Notes: generated by a model from the sequence alone, not told the origin. A stretch of 64,000 nt of DNA from JAIOQJ01 sp963718635 (GCA_963718635.1 OY970367.1:992001-1056000); one strand, 5' to 3'; counted from the first letter of the stretch, positions 38,076 through 47,239 are shown. Made by a program: numbers and translations.

Positions 38076-39290
38076 ATGTTTTCTTCCATGCTCATGGCCT
38101 TGGCTGTTTGCGTATCGCTACCGGATACGCCGCGTTTTGAAGTGCATTCGACGTCTGAGAAACTCCTTGTCGGGTCGATTGACTCGATGCGCTTAGACGG
38201 GACAATCGAATTGCGCGATCAAAAATTGGTGGCCGGCCCGGATGTGATTTCGTTGCGGAAGCTTTCCGAGCCTCTGCCGCAAAAGCCTATTGCCGGTCAT
38301 GTAGTCTTATTCAACGGCGATTGCGTCACTGGCTCGGCGGTTGCCATAGCCGACGCAAAACTGGAATTCAACGCGCCCTTGATTAGGTCTATTTCGAAGC
38401 AAATGGAAGAAGGGAACCTGCATTTTCCGCTGACGTCAATCGCCTATCTTTGGCTCCGTTCGCCCGACAGCCTTGACAAAGAACGATATAAGGCAGTCTT
38501 CGCCAAAGAGCGAACGCTCGACCTTGTCGTCCTTCGCAACGGCGATGTGGCAGCAGGGACGTTGACGGAATTAAGTAGTCGCAAGAGTGAGTTGCTCATG
38601 GAAGTTGGAATGGAAAGCCGGGCCATTGGCCTTGGTCAAGTCATCGGAATTGCGCTAAGCACAAAAACGGCCAGGGCTCGCACCCCGCCGCTGCCATTCA
38701 GTCATCTTGTTTTAGAGGATGGGTCGCGCTTATCGCTGGCAAATATCACAGTCGAGAACCGATTGCTTTACGGAGTCACCGTCTATCGCGAAAGGCTACA
38801 AATTCCGCTCGACAAGCTGGCAAGTCTCGACGTCTACGGCGGCAAAGCTCTCTATCTTTCAGACCTTAAGCCGTTGGATTATGTCTATCGTTCATACCTT
38901 AACGAAAATTTTTTGTACGGTTCCGACCGTAATATCGAGGGCGATGATTTGCATCTGAAGACCGCTATCGGAATGCAAACCTACGATAAAGGCCTCAGCT
39001 TGCATGGTGAATGCACACTCGCTTACGCAGCAGAAAATTGCCGTCGGTTTGAAGCAGTCGTTGGACTCGATCCAAAGCTCGGGGCTCGCGGCGCTGTGCA
39101 GTTGGCGCTGTCGATTGATGGCCGTGAGGTGGCGCTGAACAATGGAAAGCCGCTGACACTCGAGAATGGTCCACTCTATGTCAAGCAGCCGCTCGACAAA
39201 GCCAAACGTTTGACGCTCATGGTGAAATCGAGCAGTGGACATACCGTCGGCGCTTACGTCAACTGGTGCGACGCCCGGCTTATTCGTTGA
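38076..39290 (+). CDS. Secreted protein with C-terminal NPCBM-like domain
   Basis: ATG 38076 gives a short signal-like segment (MFSSMLMALAVCVSLPDTP). The middle part is beta-rich with repeated GxVVLFNGDCVTG-like and VVLRNGDVAAGTLTEL turns. The last 140 residues (LKTAIGMQTYDKGLSLHGEC, RRFEAVVGLDPKLGARGAVQ, LSIDGREVALNN) match NPCBM, a putative carbohydrate-binding module. No hydrolase domain is present. Probably binds envelope or external glycans. The gene has an open extension upstream, but its residues look non-coding. Confidence 0.75.
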   Translation: MFSSMLMALAVCVSLPDTPRFEVHSTSEKLLVGSIDSMRLDGTIELRDQKLVAGPDVISLRKLSEPLPQKPIAGHVVLFNGDCVTGSAVAIADAKLEFNAPLIRSISKQMEEGNLHFPLTSIAYLWLRSPDSLDKERYKAVFAKERTLDLVVLRNGDVAAGTLTELSSRKSELLMEVGMESRAIGLGQVIGIALSTKTARARTPPLPFSHLVLEDGSRLSLANITVENRLLYGVTVYRERLQIPLDKLASLDVYGGKALYLSDLKPLDYVYRSYLNENFLYGSDRNIEGDDLHLKTAIGMQTYDKGLSLHGECTLAYAAENCRRFEAVVGLDPKLGARGAVQLALSIDGREVALNNGKPLTLENGPLYVKQPLDKAKRLTLMVKSSSGHTVGAYVNWCDARLIR

Positions 39291-39299
39291 GTAGACTCA

Positions 39300-39968
39300 T
39301 CAACCATCCGCCGGCCGGGTCAATTCGAGGACTGCCCAAAGCGATGGGTCTTCGGCAAATGGAAAATCGCTGCCGACACTCGGCGTCTGCTCCCCCAATT
39401 CAAAATCCCGCACTGCATAATAAACGCCGAGCTGCGGGTTCTGTTCCGGATCCCAACCGTAGAGGATGTTCGCCGATAGGAAGGCTTCAAGCCGGTACCC
39501 GTTTTTAGTCCGCTCAATGCGAAACGGCACATCCGTGGACGTTGCCAACGGCGCATCCTGCAACGCGCGGTTAATCTTTGCTTGAGCAAACAAGGGCTCA
39601 TCGCGTTCGCTGCCGCCGCCCGCTGCGAGGAAATGAAATTGATGGCACGTCTTCGCGGCCCGGTGCGCGGAACGATCGCCGCGAGTGTCTATCCAAAGGC
39701 TGACACCATCGGACTGGCGCAGTCGGTCGGGATCGCCGATTGGCGGATTCTCTTTTCCTCGAACTTCGACCACCAGGCCGAGCCCTGTTTCATTCCAACC
39801 CATGCGAACGTCGGCAAAACGAGGCGCTGCATCGATCTCCGAGAACGAATCGAGACATGCTGATTCGGGTATATCGATCAAGCAATCCTCCTCATCGCGG
39901 GGCATATTGGCAACTTGCGGGCATGAATACATCAGGCGCGTGAGAAAGCGATAAGGAATGACGGACAT
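39300..39968 (-). CDS. CBM9-like domain protein
   Basis: MSVIPYRFLTRLMYSCPQVA, followed by RMGWNETGLGLVVEVRGKEN, GVSLWIDTRGDRSAHRAAKT, FHFLAAGG and LEAFLSANILYGWDPEQNP, gives the beta-sandwich pattern of family-9-like carbohydrate-binding/DOMON-related domains. No signal peptide is visible, so it may be cytosolic. ATG 39968 is preferred to 40007. Convergent with the NPCBM gene. Confidence 0.65.
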   Translation of the reverse strand: MSVIPYRFLTRLMYSCPQVANMPRDEEDCLIDIPESACLDSFSEIDAAPRFADVRMGWNETGLGLVVEVRGKENPPIGDPDRLRQSDGVSLWIDTRGDRSAHRAAKTCHQFHFLAAGGGSERDEPLFAQAKINRALQDAPLATSTDVPFRIERTKNGYRLEAFLSANILYGWDPEQNPQLGVYYAVRDFELGEQTPSVGSDFPFAEDPSLWAVLELTRPADG

Positions 39969-40041
39969 GACTTCTCCAATGGCCTCCGTTTGCGGTCTTG
40001 CGCTCACGGCGCCAAAAAAAGTGAGCTGAGAAGATAAGGCC

Positions 40042-41004
40042 TCAATCCCCTGCCGCGTGCACCGGCTCCAGAAGGCTGCGCGTCAGCACCTTCTTCGCCT
40101 GGTCGAACTCCGGCTGCCAGAGGATTTCCGGCGAGCCGTTGATCATGCAGTCGCGGACTTTTTCGAGCGTGTTGCGGGCCATGTGCGGGCATTTGTTGCA
40201 GGCGCATGTAATGCCCGGCACGGGTAGATAGTTGTGTTGGGGATGCTTCGATTGTAATTGCCACATCATATTCGCTTCGGTGGCAACGAGAAAATCGGTC
40301 GCCGTTTTGAAGCTGCCGACATGTTTAATCATGGCTTCCGTGCCGCCGATGAAGTCGGAACGTTCGAGGATGTTCGCGGGGCATTCGGGGTGGGCGATCG
40401 TCCGCGCTTGCGGATATTGCTTCTTCAGCTTCAGGAGATCTTGGACGCTGAAAATCTCATGAACCATGCAGGAACCATCCCACAAGATCATCTTTCGACC
40501 AGTCGCTTCCTGGATGTATCGTCCCAAGTGTTGATCGGGAACAAAGAGAATTTCGTAATCTTCGGAAACGCCGTTGACGATCTCGAGAGCATTCCCGGAA
40601 GTGACGACCCAATCCGATAAGGCCTTCACTTTGGCCGAGGAATTGATGTAGGTGATTGTTTGAAACTTACGGCCGTTCTCGCGCAGCATCTCCTGGTAGC
40701 GGGCAAGCTTTTCGGGTGGGCAGCTATCGACGAGCGAACAGCCCGCTTTCAGGTCGGGAAGCAGCACCTTTTTGGCGGGGTTGAGCATCTTCGCGGTTTC
40801 CGCCATAAAGAGCACGCCGCAAAAGACGATGATGGGCGATTGGACGTGCGTGGCCTCGCGGGCGAGTTTAAGGCTGTCGCCGGTAATGTCGGCCAGTTCC
40901 TGAATTTCGCCCTCTTGATAGTAGTGGGCCAGAATGGTGGCGCCGAGTTTCTTTTTCAGGTCTCGTATCTCACCGGCGATGTCGCCGGCAACGGAAGCGG
41001 TCAT
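40042..41004 (-). CDS. nadA: Quinolinate synthase A
   Basis: GATILAHYYQEGEIQELADI, DSLKLAREA, VFCGVLFMAETAKMLNPAKK and three 4Fe-4S cysteines: KAGCSLVD, HPECPANI and CACNKCPHM. All core residues of NadA are present in 320 residues. It condenses iminoaspartate with dihydroxyacetone phosphate to quinolinate in NAD synthesis. nadB and nadC are not in the window. Divergent from the gene at 41169. Confidence 0.96.
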   Translation of the reverse strand: MTASVAGDIAGEIRDLKKKLGATILAHYYQEGEIQELADITGDSLKLAREATHVQSPIIVFCGVLFMAETAKMLNPAKKVLLPDLKAGCSLVDSCPPEKLARYQEMLRENGRKFQTITYINSSAKVKALSDWVVTSGNALEIVNGVSEDYEILFVPDQHLGRYIQEATGRKMILWDGSCMVHEIFSVQDLLKLKKQYPQARTIAHPECPANILERSDFIGGTEAMIKHVGSFKTATDFLVATEANMMWQLQSKHPQHNYLPVPGITCACNKCPHMARNTLEKVRDCMINGSPEILWQPEFDQAKKVLTRSLLEPVHAAGD

Positions 41005-41168
41005 AACGAAGTTCCTTGTTTTTTAAGTGGCGGAGGAACGAACCCACGCTCGCAGTGCATTATAGTCGTAAATGCCCGCTGCTTCAGCGCTTGTCAAATG
41101 ATGCGTTCGCCGATAAAACAAAAATCGTTCCTCTTCATTTGATTCCCCCGTCCGGAGTTGCGTGCGGG

Positions 41169-42218
41169 ATGCCACTGTTCCTCGACTGGCGGACCGTCAG
41201 CGACCCAGCCGAGGTTGTGCGCCCTGTCGTCGAAGCGTTCGAACAAGGCAGCTTGGTCGTTTTACCCTCCGAAACAGGCTACTTAATCGCGGCCAGTGCC
41301 GCCCGGCCTGACGCGGTTACTCGCTTGCTGCTGACGTCGCCAGAGACCGCTGATACGGCTGCGGTCGTCGTCTCGGGTGCCTCGGAAGCGGAAGCGATCC
41401 TGCAATCGTTGAGTAGAAGTAGCCGTCGGCTTTTGGAGCGGCTTTGGCCTGGTCCGGTGGGCATTGCAGCCGCTGACAAAGACGGCCTCAATCAGGTTCG
41501 ACTTCGCTCTCCCGGCCACACGGCGATGCTGAAACTGGTGGAAAGTGTCAACGCACCGTTTGTCGTGATCGAAGTGGGTCAGCACGAGCAAACCGCCGCC
41601 GTTGTCGCGGAACGTTTGGGCGATGCAGCAACAGTTGTAGTCGATGCAGGCCCTTTGCCTTTCAAACCGACTACCTGGGTTGCTTTTGACGGAAGCGGCT
41701 TCAAGATCGTTTCGCCGGGCGTCGTATCAGAAGCGGAGATTCTGGCGGCGGCAGCTGTTTGGATTGTCTTCGTCTGCACGGGAAACACGTGCCGAAGCCC
41801 AATGGCTGAGACGCTGTGCAAGATTCGCCTGGCGGCAATGCTTGGGTGCAACGTTGATGATCTTTCGCAACTTGGTTTCGTCGTTTCGTCAGCAGGTGTG
41901 TCGGCCTATGCCGGGGACGGACCAACCCCTGAAGCGGTCGACGTGCTCCGAGAACTAGGCGCCGACTTAAGCGACCATCGCAGCCAACTGCTGGCCGTGG
42001 CAAGCGCGGCCAAGGCCGATCATCTGATCGCGATGACGCGAAGTCATTTGTTGGCGGTGTTGACGCGCTATCCGCTTGTTGGCGGATCGATGCGTTTACT
42101 GTGTGGACTAGAAGGCGATCTCGACGACCCCATCGGCGGGGGGCGTGAGGTTTACGAGTCTTGTGCGCGGACAATCGTTCGTCACCTCGACCGTTTGATT
42201 GAGGAGCTGGTTCGCTGA
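41169..42218 (+). CDS. Fusion of degenerate TsaC/YrdC-like domain with YwlE-type low-molecular-weight phosphatase
   Basis: Residues 1-190 resemble YrdC/Sua5 (VVLPSETGYLIAA, LWPGPVGIAAADK, PTTWVAFDGSGFKIVSPGVV). The substrate-binding K-R motif and the SANxSG loop are not recognisable, so this half is probably non-catalytic. Residues 198-350 are an LMW-PTP: IVFVCTGNTCRSPMAE with the catalytic Cys, and DLDDPIGGG with the general-acid Asp. In the P-loop the residue before the second Cys is Thr (GNTCRS), the determinant of arginine-phosphatase specificity in Bacillus YwlE, whereas tyrosine phosphatases have Ile. rpiB follows with a 1-base overlap, the same order as the Bacillus ywl locus. Confidence 0.82.
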   Translation: MPLFLDWRTVSDPAEVVRPVVEAFEQGSLVVLPSETGYLIAASAARPDAVTRLLLTSPETADTAAVVVSGASEAEAILQSLSRSSRRLLERLWPGPVGIAAADKDGLNQVRLRSPGHTAMLKLVESVNAPFVVIEVGQHEQTAAVVAERLGDAATVVVDAGPLPFKPTTWVAFDGSGFKIVSPGVVSEAEILAAAAVWIVFVCTGNTCRSPMAETLCKIRLAAMLGCNVDDLSQLGFVVSSAGVSAYAGDGPTPEAVDVLRELGADLSDHRSQLLAVASAAKADHLIAMTRSHLLAVLTRYPLVGGSMRLLCGLEGDLDDPIGGGREVYESCARTIVRHLDRLIEELVR

Positions 42219-42673
42219 TGAAGATCGTGATAGGTAGTGATCATCGTGGCTTTTATGTCAAGCAGCGCCTGGCCGGCCTCATGCAATCGCTCGGCCACGA
42301 GGTGAACGATCTCGGAGTCGCCGATGGCGACTCGAACGTCGATTATCCCGACTTTGCGTTTGAAGTGGCGCATGTCGTCGGAAATGGCGATCACGATCGC
42401 GGCATCTTGATCTGCGGCACAGGCATCGGCATGTGCATCGCCGCCAATAAGGTGCACGGCGTTCGGGCCGCCTGCTGCCACGACATTATCACGGCCGAGA
42501 TGAGCCGTCGGCACAACAACGCCAACATCCTCTGTCTCTCGGCCGATATGCTCGGCGAAGAGTTGATGGACCGCATGACGCGAATCTGGCTTGAAACCGC
42601 CTTCGACGCCGGCCGGCATCAACGCCGCGTGGATAAAATCATCAAGTTCGAAGCGGAACAAAAAAAAGCCTAA
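42218..42673 (+). CDS. rpiB: Ribose-5-phosphate isomerase B
   Basis: MKIVIGSDHRGFYVKQRLAG, GILICGTGIGMCIAANKVHG and RAACCHDIITAEMSRRHNNA, then NILCLSADMLGEEL carry the RpiB catalytic Cys (ICGTGIG) and His/Arg residues. Length 151 residues. Interconverts ribose-5-phosphate and ribulose-5-phosphate. Its ATG overlaps the upstream stop (TGATG). Confidence 0.95.
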   Translation: MKIVIGSDHRGFYVKQRLAGLMQSLGHEVNDLGVADGDSNVDYPDFAFEVAHVVGNGDHDRGILICGTGIGMCIAANKVHGVRAACCHDIITAEMSRRHNNANILCLSADMLGEELMDRMTRIWLETAFDAGRHQRRVDKIIKFEAEQKKA

Positions 42674-42716
42674 ACCGCTCTCGACGCCGTTCGCGGTCGT
42701 GGCTATCGTCTCTCTC

Positions 42717-43151
42717 ATGATTCGGGAAATGCGAGCTGCGAAGATGTTGCCTGAATGGGCCGAGCCGATGCAGCGGCCAAAAGGGCCGCGCACCTGGAAC
42801 AATAAGTTCGGCGAAGCCTTTCGCGGCTTGAAGCGTGGCGTGCGCGGTCAATCCAGTTTCTTCGTTCACTTCTTTTTTGCCGCGCTTGCCTTGGCTGCTG
42901 CTATCGCCCTGGATTGCTCGCTTGTCGAATGGTGCTTGCTCATCTTCTGTATTGGCGGTGTCCTGACCGCCGAGCTCTTCAACAGTGCGATCGAGACTCT
43001 GTTCCGCGGGCTTGATGAATCGGCGAAGTCGCGCTGGTATCACTGCCTTGATATCGCCGCCGGCGCTGTGCTCATTGCCAGCGTCACGGCCCTTCTAGTC
43101 GGCTTGCTCGTTTTCGGCAATCGTCTGGCGAGGCTCTTTGGCCATTGGTGA
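42717..43151 (+). CDS. dgkA: Diacylglycerol/undecaprenol kinase (DgkA family)
   Basis: NNKFGEAFRGLKRGVRGQSS, then FFVHFFFAALALAAAIALDC, LLIFCIGGVLTAELFNSAIE and a third helix AAGAVLIASVTALLVGLLVF. The conserved E-x3-N-x-A-I-E motif is present. Three-helix integral membrane kinase that recycles undecaprenol or diacylglycerol. A downstream start at 42747 is possible because the first residues are not conserved. Third gene after the phosphatase fusion and rpiB. Confidence 0.88.
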   Translation: MIREMRAAKMLPEWAEPMQRPKGPRTWNNKFGEAFRGLKRGVRGQSSFFVHFFFAALALAAAIALDCSLVEWCLLIFCIGGVLTAELFNSAIETLFRGLDESAKSRWYHCLDIAAGAVLIASVTALLVGLLVFGNRLARLFGHW

Positions 43152-43227
43152 ATTAAGCACGAATAGAGCCGCCCGCGTCGTTAGTGTACGGGACTGACTA
43201 TCTTCGCCATTTGGCATCGGTTGATTT

Positions 43228-43452
43228 CGCCGCCACCCTGCTTGCCAGGGTGAAGCGCATGTTCGTAGCCAGAATAGGTAGATGGAATAATCTCGCCGCC
43301 ACCCCGCTTGCCGGGGTGGAGCGCCGGTTCATTTGCCGCGATTCTGATTACGAACCGGCGCTCCACCCCGGCAAGCGGGGTGGCGGCGATCCGCACGATT
43401 CGCGTTTCTAGCTACGAACTCGCGCTCCACCCCGGCAAGCGGGGTGGCGGCG
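43228..43452. repeat. Four-copy palindromic repeat array (two direct, two inverted)
   Basis: Units of about 31 bases at 43228-43258, 43294-43324 (forward) and 43358-43388, 43422-43452 (reverse). Each holds ACCCCGCTTGCCGGGGT, a 6-base stem with a CTTGC loop. Units 2 and 3 with flanks form a 37-base inverted repeat around a 21-base loop. Unit 1 has ACCCTG...CAGGGT, a compensatory C-G to T-A change. The rest of the gap (43152-43499) has no gene. Confidence 0.88.
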
Positions 43453-43499
43453 AATCCGAATCGGAATGCAACCGATGCTGTATCGCAAGCCTGAATCGC

Positions 43500-43853
43500 T
43501 CAATGAGCCGTCCCGTTCGGCGGTGGAGGCGGCGGCAACCGATAATTCTCTTCGCCAAAGTTGAATTCAGGATTCAATATCGGCTTTTTGACTTCTTTCA
43601 CGGGTGGGTTGACCCGTTGGCGATAAGCTTCTTCCATCTCGTCGCGAAGCGCACGCTCTCGGCCGCGCTGCCATAGACTCCACCATTTGACAAAATTCCA
43701 AATTGCCAGCAAGGTAGCCCCGCCGCCAAGCATTTTCGCCCGCAACCAGTCTTCCAGCATACGCGGAAAGATCATCGGCCCGATCACTAGCGCAGTCAGT
43801 GCTACGCCGAGCCAAAGCAGAAACAGCGAAAAACTGACCCATTTTGCATTCAT
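43500..43853 (-). CDS. Small membrane protein with Pro-rich tail
   Basis: MNAKWVSFSLFLLWLGVALT, ALVIGPMIFPRMLEDWLRAK and a second hydrophobic stretch GGGATLLAIWNFVKWW give two membrane helices. A charged cytosolic helix (RGRERALRDEMEEAYRQRV) and a PPPPPP tail follow. 117 residues. No family recognised. The gene is bounded on both sides by palindromic repeats. Confidence 0.65.
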   Translation of the reverse strand: MNAKWVSFSLFLLWLGVALTALVIGPMIFPRMLEDWLRAKMLGGGATLLAIWNFVKWWSLWQRGRERALRDEMEEAYRQRVNPPVKEVKKPILNPEFNFGEENYRLPPPPPPNGTAH

Positions 43854-44196
43854 CGGCTTGTTCCGAGGGTTTGATTTTTATTGTGCGGAAAGCAAGGCGC
43901 ATTCGCAATCCTGAAAATGGAGCCGATTGAAAACTCGCCTTCCCACCCTCCCCCCGGCTTTGCAAAGCCAGGGGGAGGGTAAAACGGGCTTCACGAACGT
44001 TTAATGAATTAGGCTAATTTCTGCTGGCGCACCAGTTCTCGAACTTCAGCGTTGTTCGTCGTTCGCCGAAATGTCATCCAATTCCTAAAATTTCCGAGCG
44101 GGACGAACCTCTCCGCGGGCCCGACTGGGCGACAACGTTTTATTCACCGTACGAATTAGGCCCCGCGCGGCCTTGCTGAAAAAAGGGAGAATCCTG
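43854..44196. other. Intergenic region with one strong hairpin
   Basis: No gene seen. At 43944-43980 a C-rich arm (CCCTCCCCCCGGCTTTG) pairs with CAAAGCCAGGGGGAGGG with one mismatch, forming a near-perfect stem of about 17 bases. This could terminate or protect transcripts on either side. The final bases contain the ribosome-binding site (GGGAGA) of the aldolase gene. Confidence 0.55.
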
Positions 44197-45232
44197 ATGC
44201 CGTTGGTACCGATGCGCCTTCTGCTCGATCATGCCGCCGCCAACAACTATGGTCTGGCCGCCTTCAACGTCAACAACATGGAACAGATTCAATCGATCAT
44301 GGAGGCCGCAAAAGAGACCGATTCGCCGGTCATTATCCAGGCTTCGCGGCGCCCGCAGCTATTCGCAGGACGCGTACCTTCGCCATTTGATGCTTGCTGC
44401 CGCCGAACTCTATCCGAACATTCCGATCGTCATGCATCAGGATCACGGCAACGGGCCAAAAACCTGCAAAAGCGCGATCGAGCAAAATTTCACCTCGGTG
44501 ATGATGGATGGATCCCTCGGCGAAGACGGCAAGTCGCCGGCTACCTACGAATATAACGTTCAAGTCACTGCCGAAGTCGTGAAGGCGGCTCATCCGGTCG
44601 GCGTGTCAGTCGAAGGCGAGCTCGGCTGCCTGGGATCTCTCGAAAGCGGCGAGGGCGAGCAAGAAGACGGCCATGGCGCCACGGGCAAACTCGACCACAG
44701 CCAACTGCTTACCGATCCCGTGCAGGCGGAAGACTTCGTGCGCAAGACCGGCGTCGATGCCTTGGCGGTAGCCATCGGCACGAGCCACGGCGCTTACAAA
44801 TTTACCCGCAAGCCGGACGGCGCGGTGCTGGCCATGGATCGCATCATTGAAATCCATCGCCGGCTTCCCAATTGCCATATGGTGATGCATGGAAGCAGTT
44901 CCGTGCCGCAGGAGTTGCAAGACATCATCAACAAGTATGGCGGCAAGATCAAACAGACCTGGGGCGTGCCGGTCGAAGAAATCCAACTCGGCATCAAGCA
45001 TGGCGTGCGCAAGATTAACGTCGATACCGACAACCGCCTTGCCATTACCGGCGCTATTCGCAAGGTGCTTGCTGAAAGCCCCGACAAATTCGACCCGCGC
45101 GACTATTTGAAACCCGCCCGCGATGCCATGCGCGAAGTCTGCAAAGCCCGCATGGTCCAGTTCGGCCAAGCAGGCAATGCCGGCAAGATCAAGCCGGTGA
45201 CATGTAAAGAGTTTGCAAAGGTTTATGCGTAA
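44197..45232 (+). CDS. fba: Class II fructose-bisphosphate aldolase, frame broken near 44346
   Basis: ATG 44197 follows a GGGAGA site by about 7 bases. MPLVPMRLLLDHAAANNYGL, AAFNVNNMEQIQSIMEAAKE, then IVMHQDHGNG, FTSVMMDGS, GVSVEGELGCLGS, LAVAIGTSHGAYKF, MHGSSSVPQEL and GVRKINVDTDNRLA match class II aldolases, with zinc-binding His and the catalytic Asp. The break fits loss of one CG in TCGCG(CG)GCGCC (SRGARSYSQDAYLRH). Cleaves fructose-1,6-bisphosphate in glycolysis and gluconeogenesis. Confidence 0.94.
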
Positions 45233-45299
45233 CGTTTCTTGTAGGGTGGGTGAAGGCTTTGCGAAACCCACCTTTGCATCAACAGGCGAGCAATTCTAC

Positions 45300-46232
45300 A
45301 TGATTGAAAAAGTCGAATATCGCGGCTGGAAAAACAACCTCCGCATCAGCAATGGGCAGGCTGAGATTGTCGTGACGCTCGAGGTCGGCCCGCGCATCAT
45401 CAGCTATCAGCTTCCAAGTGGTTTCAACGTCCTCAAGAATTACGAAGAACAAATGGGCGGCGTTGCAGAACCCGAGTGGCAGATCCGGGGCGGGCTGCGT
45501 TTTTGGCTCGCGCCGGAGGATTTAACGAGAACCTATTTCCCGGACAACCATCCGGTTTCATACGAACAACTCGGGGCCAATCGGGTTCGCTTCACTCCGC
45601 CGGCGGAACATGAATATGGCGTGCAAAAGGAGATGACTGTCTCGCTAAACGATTCCGGGACACACGTTGATATAACGTTGAAAGTCACGAATATCGGCCC
45701 GCTCGAAACCGAACTGGCGCCTTGGGGCCCCACGGTGATGGCGCCTGGCGGAATCGAAATCATCCCGCAGCCGCCGCATCGCAATCATCCGATGCACCCC
45801 AAGAACGCCAGATCGCCGGCCGATTTTGCCCCAAGCCAGGAGCTGATTCTCTGGCCTTACTTTGACTTCACGGACAGCCGCTGGATCTTTGGCAGCAAAT
45901 ACATCTTGCTAAAGCAAGATGCCGCCAAAGGCCCGACGAAGATCGGCTTGGCTCATCGCCAAGGTTGGGTCGGCTATCTGAATCAGGGCAATTTGTTCGT
46001 CAAGCATATCAGCTACTTCGAAGGCGCCACTTATCCCGATATGGGAACCAATTATCAAACGTTCTCGAACGAAGAGATGCTCGAAATGGAAACGGTCGGC
46101 ATTCTCGCACGGTTGAAGCCCGGTGCAAGCGCTGAGTTGAGTGAAAGCTGGCAACTCTTCGGCAACGTACCGGATGTAAAAACCGAAGCGGATGTCGACA
46201 AGTATATTCTTCCGCTCGTAAAAGGGCGTTAA
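45300..46232 (+). CDS. Aldose-epimerase-like beta-sandwich protein (DUF4380-like)
   Basis: MIEKVEYRGWKNNLRISNGQ, AEIVVTLEVGPRIISYQLPS, GGLRFWLAPEDL, LELAPWGPTVMAPGG and a late region HIGLAH-like (KIGLAHRQGWVGYLNQGNLF, VKHISYFEGATYPDMGTNYQ) fit the galactose-mutarotase-like fold. This 310-residue form lacks a clear catalytic His/Glu pair in the usual spacing. Follows the aldolase gene on the same strand. Probably sugar-related; substrate unknown. Confidence 0.6.
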   Translation: MIEKVEYRGWKNNLRISNGQAEIVVTLEVGPRIISYQLPSGFNVLKNYEEQMGGVAEPEWQIRGGLRFWLAPEDLTRTYFPDNHPVSYEQLGANRVRFTPPAEHEYGVQKEMTVSLNDSGTHVDITLKVTNIGPLETELAPWGPTVMAPGGIEIIPQPPHRNHPMHPKNARSPADFAPSQELILWPYFDFTDSRWIFGSKYILLKQDAAKGPTKIGLAHRQGWVGYLNQGNLFVKHISYFEGATYPDMGTNYQTFSNEEMLEMETVGILARLKPGASAELSESWQLFGNVPDVKTEADVDKYILPLVKGR

Positions 46233-46256
46233 ACGAGCGTTGCCGGGACGTTCACT

Positions 46257-47132
46257 TCAGCGGCCCGGCAAAACTGCCACTTTCTTGATAAGAGTCGGCT
46301 GGACGGGCTTTTCATTATCCGCCGATTCCGGATCGGAACTTTTCACCGGCTGCGCGGCGATTTGTTTCAGCACGTCGATCCCGCTGGTTACGTTTCCAAC
46401 TACAGTAAATTTGCCATCGATCGCCGGCGCCTTGCCGAGCGTAATGTATAAACGAGTGCCTGCACTGTTTTCGTCTTCCTCGTGCCAGAAACCGACTGTG
46501 CCCTCCGCATGTTTCAAATCGGGCTGAAATTCGGAGCGGACATAATAGCCAAGATGGCCGTATCCTTCGTCGCCCGTGCCCAGCGGGCACCCGGCTATCA
46601 AGAGGTCGCTGCGCCTGCCGGCTTCATCCTCCTGCTGGACGTTGCGTTCGAACACGAGCCCTTCGTAATAACCGACTTCGACCAGTGCGAGCAGATTGCG
46701 GACATGATTCGGCGCGAGCTCGGGCTTCAAAGCGATTTCAATCGGCCCTCGGCTTGTTTCCATTTTCAGAGTGAATGGAATCGGCTTGTTTGCTGAATCG
46801 GTAAGTCTGATTTTAGGCCAACGTTCTTCGATCGAAGCTCGCAAACGGCCGGTGCCTTTGCCGCCTAAGGTCACTTCCGGCGGAAATTGGCCATCGAGCA
46901 CATCGGTGCTGACGGCCTCATCAAAAGTTTGATCGAAGCGAATCGACTTGTTCGGCTCGGTCGCCGCAGTGCCGGTTTCAGCGCCATCGGCGACAACGAC
47001 CGAACGGATCAGCGCGTTAGGACCATCCGCTACCGTGGGTGGCTCGGGCGACTTGCCGCAACCGCTAAGCGTAACGTTGATCAAGCAGAATGCCAGCAAG
47101 CCATTTCGGGCTAAGTGATACAGAGTCGCCAT
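46257..47132 (-). CDS. Lipoprotein peptidyl-prolyl cis-trans isomerase (cyclophilin type)
   Basis: The N-terminus (FCLINVTLSGCGKSPEPP) has a lipobox-type LSGC cysteine, so it is probably lipid-anchored. The cyclophilin domain reads SRGPIEIALKPELAPNHVRN, VEVGYYEGLVFER, AEGTVGFWHEEDENSAGTRL, YITLGKAPAIDGKFTVVGNV and SGIDVLKQIA. Several canonical cyclophilin residues (FHRVI, MANAGP) are altered. Assists folding in the periplasm. ATG 47147 is an alternative start. Confidence 0.85.
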   Translation of the reverse strand: MATLYHLARNGLLAFCLINVTLSGCGKSPEPPTVADGPNALIRSVVVADGAETGTAATEPNKSIRFDQTFDEAVSTDVLDGQFPPEVTLGGKGTGRLRASIEERWPKIRLTDSANKPIPFTLKMETSRGPIEIALKPELAPNHVRNLLALVEVGYYEGLVFERNVQQEDEAGRRSDLLIAGCPLGTGDEGYGHLGYYVRSEFQPDLKHAEGTVGFWHEEDENSAGTRLYITLGKAPAIDGKFTVVGNVTSGIDVLKQIAAQPVKSSDPESADNEKPVQPTLIKKVAVLPGR

Positions 47133-47239
47133 TCGCGTTCCATCCATTCAAGTGAAGGTAGGCGCGGCGACGATAGGGTTCCCTGCGATACCGGTCAAGA
47201 GGAGATTTGTTGCGAAAAGAGACGAGGGCGCGCCAACGG

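Noticed and set aside
43228..43452. CRISPR-like array
   Set aside because: Units alternate in orientation, are palindromic throughout and have only four copies; spacers are irregular and no cas gene is nearby.
43990..44180. tRNA or structured RNA gene before the aldolase
   Set aside because: I could not fold a cloverleaf or find a T-loop GTTCRAnYC in proper spacing with an acceptor stem.
44197..45232. Programmed frameshift in the aldolase gene
   Set aside because: No stop codon, slippery heptamer or stimulatory signal is at the break; the conserved sequence is restored by adding one CG to a CGCG run.
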